12,612 nucleotides of DNA, taken from Thermococcus sp. GTDB lineage: Archaea; Methanobacteriota_B; Thermococci; Thermococcales; Thermococcaceae. Under the pieces are notes generated by a model. It saw nothing but the letters and a program-made list of their open reading frames with translations, did not search any database and was not told where the DNA came from. Position numbers and translations under genes: made by a program. The stretch is taken from positions 1-12,612 of the forward strand of contig DRGF01000063.1 of NCBI GenBank assembly GCA_011050175.1. The letters run 5' to 3'. Each line of letters begins with the position of its first letter. The stretch's first letter is position 1. Positions 1 to 8,672 of the stretch are shown here, in pieces.

Positions 1-110
1 ACCTCTCCCATGAGTTTGGAAGCCGGCTTGAGGTAGACCTCATTCTTTCCGACCCTCTCGCTGTTGGTTATGTGGGAGAGAGCGTTCGCCAGCGGATCAA
101 GCAACGTCAT
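1..110 (-). CDS. rps8: Ribosomal protein uS8, N-terminal part (runs off left edge)
   Basis: Small-subunit protein uS8 binds the central domain of 16S rRNA during 30S assembly. Only the first 36 codons are present; the usual archaeal length is about 130 residues. The ATG at 108-110 opens a peptide beginning [20 protein letters not shown], which I recognise as the uS8 N-terminus. A GGTGAG/GAGGAG ribosome-binding stretch lies immediately upstream. The start is 11 bases after the uS14 stop, so the gene is part of the same operon. The order uS14-uS8 is the standard spc order. The truncation is caused by the window edge, not by mutation. Confidence 0.93.
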   Translation of the reverse strand, partial: MTLLDPLANALSHITNSERVGKNEVYLKPASKLMGE

Positions 111-121
111 CTCCTCTCACC

Positions 122-292
122 TCACTCGTACTTCTTAAAGCCCAGCTTGGGGGCTATCTCTCTAAAGCAGTGCCTGCAGAGCATAAGGCCATGTATCCTG
201 ATTATCGGGCCGTACTGGCCGCAGCGCATGCACCTTCTCGCGCCCTTCCCAAACTTCCTGGGCTTCCTCTTGTTGTAGTCAGCCTTCGCCAT
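122..292 (-). CDS. rps14: Ribosomal protein uS14, zinc-ribbon type
   Basis: A 56-residue small-subunit head protein. Two CxxC pairs are visible (Cys21/Cys24 and Cys39/Cys42), the zinc-binding ribbon of the short C+ form of uS14 used by archaea. The body is rich in Lys and Arg, as expected for an rRNA-binding protein. I chose the ATG at 290-292 ([10 protein letters not shown]...). An upstream in-frame start at 328 would add 12 residues that overlap the end of the uL5 gene and do not look like uS14. The chosen start is one base after the uL5 stop, so the two are probably translationally coupled. Confidence 0.95.
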   Translation of the reverse strand: MAKADYNKRKPRKFGKGARRCMRCGQYGPIIRIHGLMLCRHCFREIAPKLGFKKYE

Positions 293-293
293 C

Positions 294-845
294 TCACAAT
301 CCCTCCACGGTAACCTTAAACTCCTCAATAGCGAAGACGATACCCTCCTCCTTGGTCATCTTGTGCCTGGTCGGGAGCTTCTTCCTCTGCCTCTTCCTCT
401 TGGCAACCCTGAATCCGGGCCTCTCGAGGGTAACACAGACGTCCATGCCGAAGATGCCTATCTCCGGGTCGTACTCGACGCCCGGTATGTTTATGTGCTC
501 CTGGATTCCGAAGCAGAAGTTACCGTGCTCGTCGAAGTTGCTCGCCTTGAGCTTCCTGTCAACGGCCTCGAGGAGCCTGTCGAGCATCTCCTCTGCCTTC
601 TTGCCGCGGAGGGTGACCTTGACAGCTATCGGCTCTCCGCGCCTAATTCCGAAGTCCTTGTTGGTCTGCTTGGCCCTTCTCCTTATCGGCTTCTGGCCGA
701 CGAGCTGCTCCAGCATCGTCTCGGCCTTGGTGAGCCTCTCACCGCTCTCGCCAACTCCAATGTTGATAGTGACCTTCGCAATCCTGGGCTTCCTCATCGG
801 GTGAGCTTCCCAGTCTGCAAGTATAGCCTCTCTGTTGATCTGCAT
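294..845 (-). CDS. rpl5: Ribosomal protein uL5
   Basis: A 183-residue large-subunit protein that contacts 5S rRNA and the P-site tRNA elbow in the central protuberance. The conserved region [20 protein letters not shown] (residues ~26-45) and the [23 protein letters not shown] segment (~113-135) are typical of uL5. The length is normal for archaea. The ATG at 843-845 is preceded by GAGGTGAG a few bases upstream. Another ATG at 848-850 is out of frame. The gene is 11 bases downstream of eS4 and one base before uS14. Nothing looks odd. Confidence 0.96.
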   Translation of the reverse strand: MQINREAILADWEAHPMRKPRIAKVTINIGVGESGERLTKAETMLEQLVGQKPIRRRAKQTNKDFGIRRGEPIAVKVTLRGKKAEEMLDRLLEAVDRKLKASNFDEHGNFCFGIQEHINIPGVEYDPEIGIFGMDVCVTLERPGFRVAKRKRQRKKLPTRHKMTKEEGIVFAIEEFKVTVEGL

Positions 846-856
846 ATCATCTCACC

Positions 857-1588
857 TCACGGAAGGGAAATCTCCGGCTTGTCCTTACCAACGACGAAGG
901 CGTACTCCTTCAGGGTGTCGAAGAGCTCGCCGTTCTCGTCCTCGATGGTGACGACATCCGGCCATCCCATCGGGAACTGCCTGATCTCGACGACCTTACC
1001 CTTCCTGGCCACGTTCTTACCCTGGGTAACGAAGACGTAGGCACCGACCTCGAACGGGAGAACCTCGACGACCTCCATCTCGGGGACCTTCATGAGGACG
1101 GTGCTGGCGGTCATGTACCTGTCCTTCTCGTCCATGGTGACGAGGTGGTTGCTTCCGTCGTGGAGGTTGAGCTGAACCTTGGCCCCCTTGACCATCCTCT
1201 TGTTGCTTATCCTGAACGGCTTGATGTTGGCTTCCTTCTCGCTTATCGGGTGGAGTATGAGCTTGCCAATCCTGTTCGGAAGAACCCTGTAGTGCTCGCC
1301 GGTCTCGGGGATGGAAACGACGTCCATGATTCCGACCGGGAACTTGTAGTCCTTCCTAACGCGGCCATCAACGAGGATCTTGCCCTCGTTGAGTATCTTT
1401 CTCGCCTCGCGGGCGGTCTTGGCGTAGCCGAGGTAGTCCCTGACTATGTAGAGCAGGGGGATCGAGGTCTTCATGCTGTGTGGACCCGGCCTCGGCCTAA
1501 CCGCCCACTTATAGATCTTCCTCGAAATGTACCACTGATTTGGAGCGGCAAGCCTCTTAAGGTGCCTCTTAGCGCCTTTCCTCGCCAT
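857..1588 (-). CDS. rps4e: Ribosomal protein eS4
   Basis: A 243-residue small-subunit protein found only in archaea and eukaryotes, which supports the archaeal assignment. The N-terminus ([19 protein letters not shown]) is the family signature. An S4-type RNA-binding fold follows at about residues 42-105. A KOW-like segment near the C-terminus (about 175-202) contains [20 protein letters not shown]. The ATG at 1586-1588 shares its A with the uL24 TGA stop (TGATG), a typical coupled start. An in-frame TTG at 1591 would add one Met and is not needed. Confidence 0.96.
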   Translation of the reverse strand: MARKGAKRHLKRLAAPNQWYISRKIYKWAVRPRPGPHSMKTSIPLLYIVRDYLGYAKTAREARKILNEGKILVDGRVRKDYKFPVGIMDVVSIPETGEHYRVLPNRIGKLILHPISEKEANIKPFRISNKRMVKGAKVQLNLHDGSNHLVTMDEKDRYMTASTVLMKVPEMEVVEVLPFEVGAYVFVTQGKNVARKGKVVEIRQFPMGWPDVVTIEDENGELFDTLKEYAFVVGKDKPEISLP

Positions 1589-1953
1589 CAACCAGCCCTC
1601 CTCTCAATTATCTTCTCTCTCCTCTCATCGTCGAGGTTGAGTTCGATTATCATAACGTTCGATGGGTGGAGCGGGTAGTAGACCTCGGTTCCGTCGGTCT
1701 TCTTGTGCGTAACACCCTCAACGTGGATCCTGTACCTCTTGAGGTCAACCTCAACGACCTTGCCTTCCTTACCCTTGAAGTCTCCGCGCATAACGCGGAC
1801 CTTGTCGCCCTCCCTGATGGGGAGGCTCCTGACGCCGTACTTGTTCCTGAGCTCGTTGCTCAGGGTGGCGGCCATTATCTTGCTCCTAAGGTGAAGGGGA
1901 GCGTTGTAGAGGAACTTCCTCTGCTTCCTCGGCTGCCTAGTCTTCAACTTCAT
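1588..1953 (-). CDS. rpl24: Ribosomal protein uL24
   Basis: A 121-residue large-subunit protein that initiates 50S assembly and sits near the exit tunnel. A KOW motif is visible at about residues 48-75 ([19 protein letters not shown]). The ATG at 1951-1953 is preceded by GAGGTGAG (1958-1965 on the minus strand) at good spacing. The in-frame GTG at 1962 lies inside that SD sequence, so I rejected it although it would add three residues. The SD overlaps the uL14 stop, and the gene's own stop overlaps the eS4 start. Confidence 0.96.
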   Translation of the reverse strand: MKLKTRQPRKQRKFLYNAPLHLRSKIMAATLSNELRNKYGVRSLPIREGDKVRVMRGDFKGKEGKVVEVDLKRYRIHVEGVTHKKTDGTEVYYPLHPSNVMIIELNLDDERREKIIERRAG

Positions 1954-1963
1954 CTTTCTCACC

Positions 1964-2389
1964 TCACAACACTATGCTCGCTATGCTGCCGAGCCTCACC
2001 CAGCGCTCGGCGGCTTCCCTGGCTATGGCACCCCTGATCTCGGTTCCCCTCGGGACACCCTCGGGGGTGACTATAGCCGCGGCGTTGTCCTCGAACTTAA
2101 CGCGCATTCCATCGAGGCGCCTGTACTCCTTCCTCTGCCTGACGACGACGGCCCTAACAACCTGGTGCCGGATGTCGGGCCTTCCCTTCTTGACGGCGGC
2201 GACGACCATGTCACCGACGCCGGCAGAGGCGAGCCTTCTCCTCGTGCCCTTGTAACCAACGACACCTATGATCTGAACGACCTTGGCACCGCTGTTGTCG
2301 GCGACCTTGAGGTAAGCGCCTATCGGAAGAGCACGGGTCGGCCTGACCGGGCTAATTCCTCTCGTAGCACCTGCACCCTTCTTCGCCAT
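1964..2389 (-). CDS. rpl14: Ribosomal protein uL14
   Basis: A 141-residue large-subunit protein at the 30S interface, and the docking site of the anti-association factor aIF6. The conserved core is clear: [18 protein letters not shown] (residues ~27-44), then [20 protein letters not shown], and VRFEDNAA-like and PRGTEIRG segments near the C-terminus. I chose the ATG at 2387-2389, which follows GAGGTGAT (2394-2401). An in-frame GTG at 2398 is part of this SD and overlaps the uS17 stop, so it was rejected. Length and termini match the archaeal family. Confidence 0.96.
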   Translation of the reverse strand: MAKKGAGATRGISPVRPTRALPIGAYLKVADNSGAKVVQIIGVVGYKGTRRRLASAGVGDMVVAAVKKGRPDIRHQVVRAVVVRQRKEYRRLDGMRVKFEDNAAAIVTPEGVPRGTEIRGAIAREAAERWVRLGSIASIVL

Positions 2390-2394
2390 TCGTA

Positions 2395-2730
2395 TCACCT
2401 CTCGCCAGCTCTCTTGGTGACGGCAACGACAACCCAGCTCTTGGTCTTGCTTATCGGCCTGGTCTCGGCGATGAGAACCCTGTCACCGACCTTGGCGTCT
2501 ATGCACTCTGGGTTGTGAGCGTGAACCTTGCTCCTCCTGAGCTCATACCTCTCGTACTTCTTGAGGTAGTGGTAGTGCTGCCTCTCGACGACGACGGTCT
2601 TCTTGCCCTTGTCGCTGACGACGACACCCTCGAAGTACCTGCCGTGTATCCTGAGGTGTCCGTGCCAGGGGCAGTGGGGATCGTCACACTTCTCAGCGGG
2701 AGGCTGAACTTTCAATCCGATCTCTCTCAT
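2395..2730 (-). CDS. rps17: Ribosomal protein uS17
   Basis: A 111-residue small-subunit protein with an OB fold that binds 16S rRNA early in assembly. Recognisable segments are the N-terminal [11 protein letters not shown], the [20 protein letters not shown] strand region and the C-terminal [18 protein letters not shown]. An archaeal insertion near the N-terminus contains Cys15, Cys20 and several His. The ATG (2728-2730) overlaps the Rnp1 stop as ATGA and follows GAGGTGG at 2736-2742. The in-frame GTG at 2739 is inside that SD, so the shorter form is preferred. Confidence 0.94.
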   Translation of the reverse strand: MREIGLKVQPPAEKCDDPHCPWHGHLRIHGRYFEGVVVSDKGKKTVVVERQHYHYLKKYERYELRRSKVHAHNPECIDAKVGDRVLIAETRPISKTKSWVVVAVTKRAGER

Positions 2731-3104
2731 TTTCGCCACCTCTTCTTCAATCTCATCTCGGGTCTTCCAATCAGTTCCTTTCCGTTGATCCGGATTCTTT
2801 TATCGTCAACTTCAAACTCGAGCTCCGCCACGTCCTTCGGGATAACCCATACCCTCTCACCGGCAATGGTGAGGGTGTTCCTCGTCTCATCAAGGACGTA
2901 GCCCTCGATGCCAACCAGCTCTGGATGAGATGCCCTTATAATTTTTGCTTTCAGTCCTATGAGCTCGCTCCAGATGATGTTTTTCTGGTTCACTCGACTT
3001 CTATTAAGTCCTCGGAAAATCCAAGGTCTGCGAGCAGCTTCTTGACCCTTTCTCTGTGGTCTCCCTGGAGCTCTATCCTTCCGTTCTTTGCCGTTCCGCC
3101 GCAT
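2727..3104 (-). CDS. rnp1: RNase P protein component 1 (Rpp29/Pop4 homologue)
   Basis: A protein subunit of archaeal RNase P, which removes 5' leaders from pre-tRNAs; in archaea it works with Rpp21 on the RNA's specificity domain. The Sm-like core is visible at about residues 42-115: [36 protein letters not shown], then a basic [12 protein letters not shown] tail. The ATG at 3102-3104 gives 125 residues and overlaps the aIF1 gene out of frame by 115 bases. Its first ~38 residues (basic, [10 protein letters not shown]...) resemble, from memory, the N-terminus of P. horikoshii Rpp29, so I kept the long form. The alternative is GTG 2991-2993, which overlaps the aIF1 stop by four bases and would give 88 residues. 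No strong SD precedes either start. Identity is firm; the start is not. Confidence 0.9.
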   Translation of the reverse strand: MRRNGKERKDRAPGRPQRKGQEAARRPWIFRGLNRSRVNQKNIIWSELIGLKAKIIRASHPELVGIEGYVLDETRNTLTIAGERVWVIPKDVAELEFEVDDKRIRINGKELIGRPEMRLKKRWRK

Positions 3105-3286
3105 GCCAGCTTCGCCTTCAGCTTTTTGGCTATATCTTCGAGGTCGAACTCCTTCTCGTCTATGCCCTCAATTATGGTTTTAAGCTTTCCGTAACGGGCC
3201 TTCTCTATGTACACCCTAATTCTCTGCTGCTCCTTCAGCACTTCTTTAAAGAGCATCTCATCCAGAGGGTTAACAATCCTCGGCAC
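2990..3286 (-). CDS. Translation initiation factor aIF1 (SUI1 family)
   Basis: A 98-residue SUI1-fold factor that binds the 30S P-site region and helps select the correct start codon. The family core is visible: [20 protein letters not shown] (residues ~22-41), then [17 protein letters not shown] (~61-77), with the CGGT and GDH motifs intact. Start is GTG at 3284-3286, preceded by AGGTGAGG at good spacing and six bases after the uL29 stop. An internal ATG at codon 11 would remove a conserved-looking N-terminus. Its 3' third is overlapped by the long form of rnp1. Placement inside the ribosomal operon is usual in Thermococcales. Confidence 0.93.
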   Translation of the reverse strand: MPRIVNPLDEMLFKEVLKEQQRIRVYIEKARYGKLKTIIEGIDEKEFDLEDIAKKLKAKLACGGTAKNGRIELQGDHRERVKKLLADLGFSEDLIEVE

Positions 3287-3292
3287 CTAACC

Positions 3293-3493
3293 TCACCTTT
3301 TCTCCCTAAGCTTCTCATTCTTTATGGTTAACAGGCGCGCGATGTCGCGCCTGAGGTTGCGGATGACCATGGGGTTCTCAATTGAGGCCCCCATGGTGAG
3401 CACGCCTCTCTCCTTGGCGAGCTCGAGGCGGAGCTCCTTGATCTTCTTCTCGATCTCCTCAATGCTCATCTCTCTAATCTCACTCGGCCTCAT
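3293..3493 (-). CDS. rpl29: Ribosomal protein uL29
   Basis: A 66-residue, two-helix large-subunit protein near the peptide exit tunnel and a contact point for signal recognition particle and chaperones. The pattern [20 protein letters not shown] followed by [10 protein letters not shown] and a basic [14 protein letters not shown] helix is diagnostic. The ATG at 3491-3493 lies 14 bases inside the end of the uS3 gene. A GAGGTGACC ribosome-binding site lies within the last uS3 codons, so translation is probably coupled to uS3. Confidence 0.94.
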   Translation of the reverse strand: MRPSEIREMSIEEIEKKIKELRLELAKERGVLTMGASIENPMVIRNLRRDIARLLTIKNEKLREKR

Positions 3494-4115
3494 TGGTGGT
3501 CACCTCTTCCCCGTGGATGGGCTTCTCAAGGACCTCAATCTCGTCCGGGAGCTTGGCGTCGGGCGGCATGATGGAGACCTTAACACCGATGACACCGAGC
3601 TTGAGCTTGGCCTGGGCGTATCCCTTGCTGACGAGGGTCTCGGCCGGGTTTCCGACCTTGGCGAGGTAGCCCTGGTAGAACCTGACGCTCTTAGCCCTCT
3701 CACCGGTAAGCTTTCCGCTGAGGCGGATCTCGACACCGCGGGCACCGTTCCTCATGATGGCCCTGATGGCCGAGTAGGCAGCCCTCCTGAAGTGGATGCC
3801 CCTCTCAAGGGCCTGGGCGAGCCTGACCGCCTGAACCTTGGCGTTGAGGTAGGGGTTCTTTATCTCCTCGACCTCGATCTGCGGGTTCTCAAGGTTGAAC
3901 TGCCTCTCGAGTATCCTTGTGAGCTCCCTTATACGCCTGCCGCCCCTGCCTATGACGTAGCCGGGATTGGCAGCGAATATGGTGACCTTGGTTCCGAGCG
4001 GGGTCTTTTTGATGTCGATTCCACCGTAGCCCGCCCTGCGGAGCTCCTTCTCAAGGTACTCGTCGATGAGCATATCCCTAACGTTTTCCTTGATGAAGTA
4101 TCTCTCGATCGCCAA
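3480..4115 (-). CDS. rps3: Ribosomal protein uS3 (TTG start)
   Basis: A small-subunit head protein at the mRNA entry channel. A KH type II domain carries the GxxG loop within VIGRGGRRI (residues ~54-62). The C-terminal domain is recognisable from [21 protein letters not shown] chose the TTG at 4113-4115, giving 211 residues that begin (M)AIERYFIKE, as I remember for Pyrococcus uS3. It sits four bases after a near-perfect SD, GGAGGTGAG (4120-4128). The in-frame GTG at 4124, which overlaps the uL22 stop, is the core of that SD and would put the SD inside the gene. Downstream, the last 14 bases overlap uL29. Confidence 0.94.
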   Translation of the reverse strand: MAIERYFIKENVRDMLIDEYLEKELRRAGYGGIDIKKTPLGTKVTIFAANPGYVIGRGGRRIRELTRILERQFNLENPQIEVEEIKNPYLNAKVQAVRLAQALERGIHFRRAAYSAIRAIMRNGARGVEIRLSGKLTGERAKSVRFYQGYLAKVGNPAETLVSKGYAQAKLKLGVIGVKVSIMPPDAKLPDEIEVLEKPIHGEEVTTNEAE

Positions 4116-4119
4116 AAGT

Positions 4120-4128
4120 CTCACCTCC
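4120..4128 (-). promoter_or_regulatory. Strong ribosome-binding site that decides the uS3 start
   Basis: On the minus strand this reads GGAGGTGAG, followed by ACTT and then TTG. It is the longest SD match I noticed in the operon and points to the non-AUG TTG codon at 4115. It overlaps the uL22 stop codon. Confidence 0.7.
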
Positions 4129-4591
4129 TAATCTCCTCAACGACTATCTCAATGTGGGTGGTCTGCTCGTTGAACGGTGTTGCCCTTCCGAAGGCCCTCG
4201 GGATGTAACCCCTGAGGACCGGGCCCCTGTGAGCCGCTGCGTGGATTATCCTGAGCCTGTCGGGGTCGAGGCCCTTCTGCTCGGCGTTGTTCTTCGCGTT
4301 GAGGAGGACCTTCTTGACGGCCTTGGCGACCTTGACCGGGTACCTACCCGGACCAAAGCCCCTGCCCGGCTTGTGGCCCTGGCTGTCGTTGAAGCGCCTC
4401 ATCGGAACCGGCCTCTTGAGGGCTATGACGTCGTCGAGGTACCTGAGTGCGTCGTTGACCATCATTCCCTTTATCTCCCTGAGGAGCTCGACGCTGTGCT
4501 TCGGGGATATCCTGAGGTCCCTTCCGCTGGCACGAGCCATCTTCTCGGGGTCAAAATTTTGGAATGAGTAGGAAAACCTGCCCCTGCTCAT
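4121..4591 (-). CDS. rpl22: Ribosomal protein uL22
   Basis: A 156-residue large-subunit protein whose extended hairpin lines the exit tunnel. Archaeal-type features are the N-terminal [20 protein letters not shown], the helix [20 protein letters not shown], and the hairpin and C-terminal strand [20 protein letters not shown]. Length is usual for archaea. The ATG at 4589-4591 follows GAGGTGG at good spacing and lies ten bases after the uS19 stop. Its stop is within the uS3 SD. Confidence 0.96.
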   Translation of the reverse strand: MSRGRFSYSFQNFDPEKMARASGRDLRISPKHSVELLREIKGMMVNDALRYLDDVIALKRPVPMRRFNDSQGHKPGRGFGPGRYPVKVAKAVKKVLLNAKNNAEQKGLDPDRLRIIHAAAHRGPVLRGYIPRAFGRATPFNEQTTHIEIVVEEIRR

Positions 4592-4601
4592 CTAAACCAC
4601 C

Positions 4602-5003
4602 TCACTTGACCGCCACGAACATCGATGACCTGGTCGCACCGACACCAGGTGAACCGTGCTGGACGACCTTCCTAGTCAGGGCAAACTCACCGAGGTAGTG
4701 GCCGATCATCTCCTCCTTGATCTCTATCGGAACGAACTCCTTTCCGTTGTAGACGTGGATGGTCATGCCGACCATCTCGGGGAGTATGACCATGTCCCTG
4801 CTGTGGGTCCTTATCGGCTTGTTGTACTTACCCTTCTTAGCCAGGCGAATCTTCCTGAGGAGCTTCTTCTGCTCCGGGCTGAGGCCGCGCTTGAGGCTCC
4901 TCCTCTGCCTGGCCGGGAGGAGCTTAGCAAAGTCCTCGAGTGACATGTTGAGAAGTTCCTCAAAGGTGTAACCCCTGTACTTAAACTCCTTCTTTCTCGC
5001 CAT
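4602..5003 (-). CDS. rps19: Ribosomal protein uS19
   Basis: A 133-residue small-subunit head protein that contacts the 50S through bridge B1. The C-terminal half holds the family signature: [45 protein letters not shown]. The N-terminal extension ([20 protein letters not shown]) is the archaeal/eukaryotic type. I chose the ATG at 5001-5003 after GGAGG. The in-frame GTG at 5009 overlaps the uL2 stop and would add only Met-Lys. Two bases separate it from uL2. Confidence 0.95.
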   Translation of the reverse strand: MARKKEFKYRGYTFEELLNMSLEDFAKLLPARQRRSLKRGLSPEQKKLLRKIRLAKKGKYNKPIRTHSRDMVILPEMVGMTIHVYNGKEFVPIEIKEEMIGHYLGEFALTRKVVQHGSPGVGATRSSMFVAVK

Positions 5004-5005
5004 CT

Positions 5006-5725
5006 TCACTTCCTCCTACCAGTTCTTCTCGCGGCTATGTGACCGACCTTCCTTCCGGGCGGAGCGCGCCTCGAAACGGTTGAAGGCCTACCAATGTGGT
5101 GCTCCTTACCACCGTGCGGGTGGTTGACGGCGTTCATCTTGACACCTCTCGGCTTCGGCCAGAACCTGTTCCTGGCCTTGGCTATGTAGTAGGCCTTACC
5201 AGCCTTGACGATCGGCTTCTCAAGCCTACCACCGCCAGCGACGACACCGATGGTGGCCCTGCAGGTCGGCTTAAACTGCTTGAGCTCACCGCTCGGGAGC
5301 TGGACTATGACCTTGTCCTTCTCCCTGCTGACGACGAGCGCGTAGGCACCGCCGGCCCTGACGTACTTTCCTCCATCGCCCGGAACTCCCTCGATGTCGT
5401 AGACGTAGCTTCCCTCGGGTATCATTGCCAGCGGAAGGGTGTTGCCGATCTTGATTGGGGCGTTCGGCCCGATGGCTATCTCCTCGCCGACGAGGATTCC
5501 CTCGGGAGCGATGATGAGCTTCTCCATGCCGTTCTCGAACTTAACGCGAGCGACTGGAGCGGTCCTTCCAGGGTCGTGGAGTATTTCGACGACCTTGCCG
5601 ACGAGAGTCTCCTCCTTGGTAAGGTTGAGCGGGACGTACCTAACGGCACCCCTGTACCTGTGGGAGGGGGCCCTAAAGGTCGTGGTTCCCTTACCTCTCC
5701 TCTGCTGAATCAAACTCTTTCCCAT
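5006..5725 (-). CDS. rpl2: Ribosomal protein uL2
   Basis: A 239-residue large-subunit protein near the peptidyl-transferase centre, needed for subunit association. The conserved C-terminal loop [20 protein letters not shown] (about residues 198-217) keeps the His-rich NHPHGG motif next to the active centre. The N-terminus [20 protein letters not shown] is archaeal. I chose the ATG at 5723-5725. An in-frame GTG at 5734 lies within the GGGGTGAGTGAG ribosome-binding stretch. The gene begins 13 bases after uL23. Confidence 0.96.
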   Translation of the reverse strand: MGKSLIQQRRGKGTTTFRAPSHRYRGAVRYVPLNLTKEETLVGKVVEILHDPGRTAPVARVKFENGMEKLIIAPEGILVGEEIAIGPNAPIKIGNTLPLAMIPEGSYVYDIEGVPGDGGKYVRAGGAYALVVSREKDKVIVQLPSGELKQFKPTCRATIGVVAGGGRLEKPIVKAGKAYYIAKARNRFWPKPRGVKMNAVNHPHGGKEHHIGRPSTVSRRAPPGRKVGHIAARRTGRRK

Positions 5726-5738
5726 CTCACTCACCCCG

Positions 5739-5999
5739 TCAGAACAATCCTATCCTTGCAGCAATCTCACTTGCGTTGTACTCAGGCTTGAGCTTCACGT
5801 AGGCCTTCTTCTCACCCTTCATGGTCACGAGGGTGTTGACCTTCTCGACCTTGACCTCGAACATCTCTTCCACGGCCCTCTTGATGTCCTGCTTGGTGGC
5901 GCGCCTGTCGACTATGAAGGTGAGCTTGTTCTCGTTCTCAATCATGGCAACGGCCTTCTCGGTGACGACCGGCTTGACGATAACCTTGTATGGGTCCAT
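5739..5999 (-). CDS. rpl23: Ribosomal protein uL23
   Basis: An 86-residue large-subunit protein at the tunnel exit and a docking site for SRP and the translocon. It matches the short archaeal form: [20 protein letters not shown] (residues ~6-25), then [20 protein letters not shown] and [20 protein letters not shown]. The ATG at 5997-5999 follows GGTGATGAGAG and is six bases after the uL4 stop. All conserved segments are intact. Confidence 0.96.
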   Translation of the reverse strand: MDPYKVIVKPVVTEKAVAMIENENKLTFIVDRRATKQDIKRAVEEMFEVKVEKVNTLVTMKGEKKAYVKLKPEYNASEIAARIGLF

Positions 6000-6005
6000 C
6001 TCTCA

Positions 6006-6773
6006 TCACCCGTAAATCTCCCTAAGCCTCTCTATGGCACCCTTGGTCCAGATGGTCAGCCTTCCAGGGTGGGTACCCGGAGCGAGGAGCTCAACGCCGA
6101 GGTTCTCAACGGTAACGACGTCAACGCCCGGGTGGTTCCTGGCACCCTGGACGATTCCCTCATTCTTGGCGACAACGACGAGCGGACCCTTGGCCTTCTT
6201 GTAGCGCCTTCCGCGCATCTTACCCTTACCGGCCCTTATCTTGGTGTTCTTCTTGGCCCTCTCGATGTCGTCCCAGACGCCGAGCTTCTTGAATATCTCC
6301 CTGGTCTGGGCGGTCTTGAAGACCTTCTCGAGGTCATCGGTAACGACTACCGGAACCTGCGGGACGTTGTCAACCATGTGGCCCCTGGCCCTGACGAGGT
6401 CGTAGTTGGCGGTCGCGGCTATGGCGCTCATTATGGCAAGTCTGCGCTCCTTCTTGTTGATGTCCTCCCAGATTATCTTCTCGACCTTGGGCGGGTGGGT
6501 TCTCCTTCCACCCCTAGCGAAGGGGACGAAGGCAGCGAACCTCGGGGAGGTCTTTATCCTCTCAACCCTGGCCATTCCGTGGCCCTTTCCGATGTTCTCG
6601 GTGACCCTTCTCTTGCCGGCGAGCGGGTCCCTGCCCTGCGGCTGTATCCTGCGGGTCCATGAGGCGATGACAGCCCTCCTGATGAGGTCGGGCCTGAACG
6701 GAGTGTCAAAGACCTTCGGAAGCTCGATCTCTTCAACGGGCTCGCCTTCGAGATTGAAAACCTTAACCTTCAT
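6006..6773 (-). CDS. rpl4: Ribosomal protein uL4
   Basis: A 255-residue large-subunit protein; its long loop reaches the exit tunnel and its globular domain binds 23S rRNA. The loop region is visible as [20 protein letters not shown] (residues ~56-75) followed by [15 protein letters not shown]. The later part has the [20 protein letters not shown] basic stretch and a C-terminal [20 protein letters not shown]. The ATG at 6771-6773 follows GAGGTGAG and is ten bases after the uL3 stop. Confidence 0.96.
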   Translation of the reverse strand: MKVKVFNLEGEPVEEIELPKVFDTPFRPDLIRRAVIASWTRRIQPQGRDPLAGKRRVTENIGKGHGMARVERIKTSPRFAAFVPFARGGRRTHPPKVEKIIWEDINKKERRLAIMSAIAATANYDLVRARGHMVDNVPQVPVVVTDDLEKVFKTAQTREIFKKLGVWDDIERAKKNTKIRAGKGKMRGRRYKKAKGPLVVVAKNEGIVQGARNHPGVDVVTVENLGVELLAPGTHPGRLTIWTKGAIERLREIYG

Positions 6774-6783
6774 TTATCTCACC

Positions 6784-7827
6784 TCACTGCTTGGATTCCC
6801 TACTGACGTAGGTTATCTGCGGCCTCTCAACCGGCGGCCTCTTCTTCGGCGCCCTTATAGCCGGCCTGACCCTGATGATCCTCTTGAAGGCTCCCGGGAC
6901 GGTACCCTGGATCAGGAGGAAGTCGCTCCTTATGACACCGTAGTGCGGGAAGCCGCCCTTCGGGGTGATCTCGATCTCGTCCTTCTCGCTGAGCTTGAGC
7001 TTGCCGTTCTCACCTATGGCGATGAGCCTCTTGTTGAACTCGGTCCTGTGGTGGAAGCCCATCTGACCGGCCTGCGGAACGGTCCACATGACCCTGGTCG
7101 GGTGCCACGGACCGAGGTTACCGATGTGCCTGCCCTTACCAGCCCTCTGGGCCTTGTGGAACTGTATCTTGACGCCCCAGCGCTTGACCGGACCCTGGGT
7201 TCCCTTACCCTTGGTGACGGCTATGACGTCGAGGAGCTCACCCTCGTGGAGAACCTCGCTAGCGCGGAGCTCCTTGCCTATCTTCTCCTTGGCGTACTCG
7301 AACTTGGCCTTGACGTCGTCGCCACCGATGGCGTACTCCATGACTTCCGGCTTCTTCTTGAGCTTGATGAGCCACGGCTGGGTGTGGACGAGAAGCCTGA
7401 CGTCGGCGATCTCGCCCTCATTGACGAGGTCCTCAAGCTGGCCGAGCTTCTCCTTGAAGGCGTCCTCGCCGTACTCCTTGGGAAGGGTCTTTATCCTTCT
7501 CCTGACGTGGTCGTTGAGCTCGTGGAACCAGACCTCGGTGGCGGTCTCAAGACCGAGGTAGCCCTGCCTGTAGGCCCTGATGCCGTAGACAAAGAGCGGC
7601 GGGACCTCAACCACCGTAACCGGCATGAAGATTTCCTTGCCATTGGTGAGCCCTGGCCTGTCGTCTATCATAAGAACGTGGGTCATACCGGCCTTGTAGC
7701 CGGCAAAACCGAGCATCCTGACTTCGCTGTCCTTCGGCCACTTCCTGATTCTCGGGACTATGCTCTTGGCCCTCTTTCTAGGGGAGTAAGCCAGTGAACC
7801 TCTCCTTGGTCTGTGTATTCTTCCCAT
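6784..7827 (-). CDS. rpl3: Ribosomal protein uL3
   Basis: A 347-residue large-subunit protein of archaeal/eukaryotic length that initiates 50S assembly and reaches the peptidyl-transferase centre with its tryptophan finger. The N-terminus [20 protein letters not shown] is typical. The central conserved region, about residues 205-268, includes [29 protein letters not shown] and [17 protein letters not shown]. The ATG at 7825-7827 follows GGAGGGATTGAG. It begins one base after the methyltransferase stop, so the two are almost certainly co-translated. Confidence 0.97.
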   Translation of the reverse strand: MGRIHRPRRGSLAYSPRKRAKSIVPRIRKWPKDSEVRMLGFAGYKAGMTHVLMIDDRPGLTNGKEIFMPVTVVEVPPLFVYGIRAYRQGYLGLETATEVWFHELNDHVRRRIKTLPKEYGEDAFKEKLGQLEDLVNEGEIADVRLLVHTQPWLIKLKKKPEVMEYAIGGDDVKAKFEYAKEKIGKELRASEVLHEGELLDVIAVTKGKGTQGPVKRWGVKIQFHKAQRAGKGRHIGNLGPWHPTRVMWTVPQAGQMGFHHRTEFNKRLIAIGENGKLKLSEKDEIEITPKGGFPHYGVIRSDFLLIQGTVPGAFKRIIRVRPAIRAPKKRPPVERPQITYVSRESKQ

Positions 7828-7828
7828 C

Positions 7829-8599
7829 TCAATCCCTCCTTATGAAATTAAACACCGCGAGTGTGGCCATCACGGCCTCCTCGGTGCGGACGGTGGCCGT
7901 CCGCTGATTTGGAATTGTGTTGAGGATTAGATCAAAGTCATATTCCTCCTCGCCGAGGAGTTCCATCACACCTTTCCTCGGTGAGCCAAACACGAATCCG
8001 ACCTCCCCCTCGAGCGGGGGAAGCTTCACCTCTCGAACGTCACGCCCCATTCTTGAGGTCGCGATGCTCAAATCCAGCCTGGCCTTTTTAAGTGTTTTTG
8101 CCAGTGACTTCCGCGTGAGGTGAACCCTGTACCCCCAGTACTCCCTTGGTTTCGCTGGTATTACCCTGAGAGGCCTCGTTGAGACGATCCTGAAAGTTGC
8201 ACGCCCCTCAACGTCCCCCTCGACCACGGCGAGGTCGTCAAGACCTATGTCCGCGTAAACCCTGCGGCCCTTCCTGAAGGCAAAGCCCTCGCGGATTTCT
8301 CCAACCTTGGGCCTGCCCTTGAGCTTGTGGTGGGGAGTTCTCAGAGGGGGGATCACGCCGGCGTACCTGAGCTCCGGCATGAGGGGGAACAGTCTCTTTC
8401 TGAGGTACTGGGGTGTTTCCGCGTACTCAAGGAGCGTTTTGATGAACCTTCCGTCCCTGCCGCCGGCCCTGTAAATCCATATGTGCTCAATGCCGAAGAT
8501 TGCAGCGGCCCTGGCTATCTGCCCAACCTTGTACGTCCTGATTTTGGGGTCGTCAGCCTCTTCAAGGAGTGAATCTGGAATGAAGATGTGCCAGGCCAT
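7829..8599 (-). CDS. SPOUT-family RNA methyltransferase (archaeal C9orf114/SPOUT1-like)
   Basis: A predicted RNA methyltransferase of 256 residues, likely of the trefoil-knot SPOUT superfamily (Pfam Methyltrn_RNA_3). The N-terminus [20 protein letters not shown] and [20 protein letters not shown] match the archaeal family as I remember it. The knot-forming C-terminus holds [10 protein letters not shown] (~201-210) and [17 protein letters not shown] (~227-243), the usual SAM-binding part. A middle OB-like insertion carries [17 protein letters not shown]. Substrate cannot be read from sequence; the operon position before uL3, also seen in Methanothermobacter (MTH1-MTH2), suggests rRNA. I chose ATG 8597-8599, because a GTG at 8683 would place the operon's TATA box inside the gene. 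Confidence 0.87.
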   Translation of the reverse strand: MAWHIFIPDSLLEEADDPKIRTYKVGQIARAAAIFGIEHIWIYRAGGRDGRFIKTLLEYAETPQYLRKRLFPLMPELRYAGVIPPLRTPHHKLKGRPKVGEIREGFAFRKGRRVYADIGLDDLAVVEGDVEGRATFRIVSTRPLRVIPAKPREYWGYRVHLTRKSLAKTLKKARLDLSIATSRMGRDVREVKLPPLEGEVGFVFGSPRKGVMELLGEEEYDFDLILNTIPNQRTATVRTEEAVMATLAVFNFIRRD

Positions 8600-8655
8600 T
8601 TTTCCGTCATCCTTTGTTGTAGGTACTTTAACGCTGAAGTGGGGTCTATGGAGAC

Positions 8656-8672
8656 TATTTAAAAGACTTTCG
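8656..8672 (-). promoter_or_regulatory. BRE/TATA promoter of the ribosomal operon
   Basis: On the minus strand the sequence reads CGAAAG (BRE, 8667-8672), TC, then TTTTAAATA (TATA, 8656-8664). This is a good Thermococcales promoter. Transcription would start about 25 bases further on, near 8634, giving a leader of about 35 bases before the ATG at 8599. It is the only strong promoter I noticed for the operon; weak internal ones were not excluded. Confidence 0.75.

Noticed and set aside
3324..4208. A 294-codon plus-strand open frame opposite uS3
   Set aside because: It is another antisense shadow with repetitive acidic/Leu-rich translation, no promoter and no SD.
6406..7797. A 463-codon open frame on the plus strand opposite uL3/uL4
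   Set aside because: It is antisense to two certain ribosomal genes, has a low-complexity Leu/Val/Asp/Glu-rich translation and no matching family. It arises from the GC-rich codon use of the minus-strand genes.
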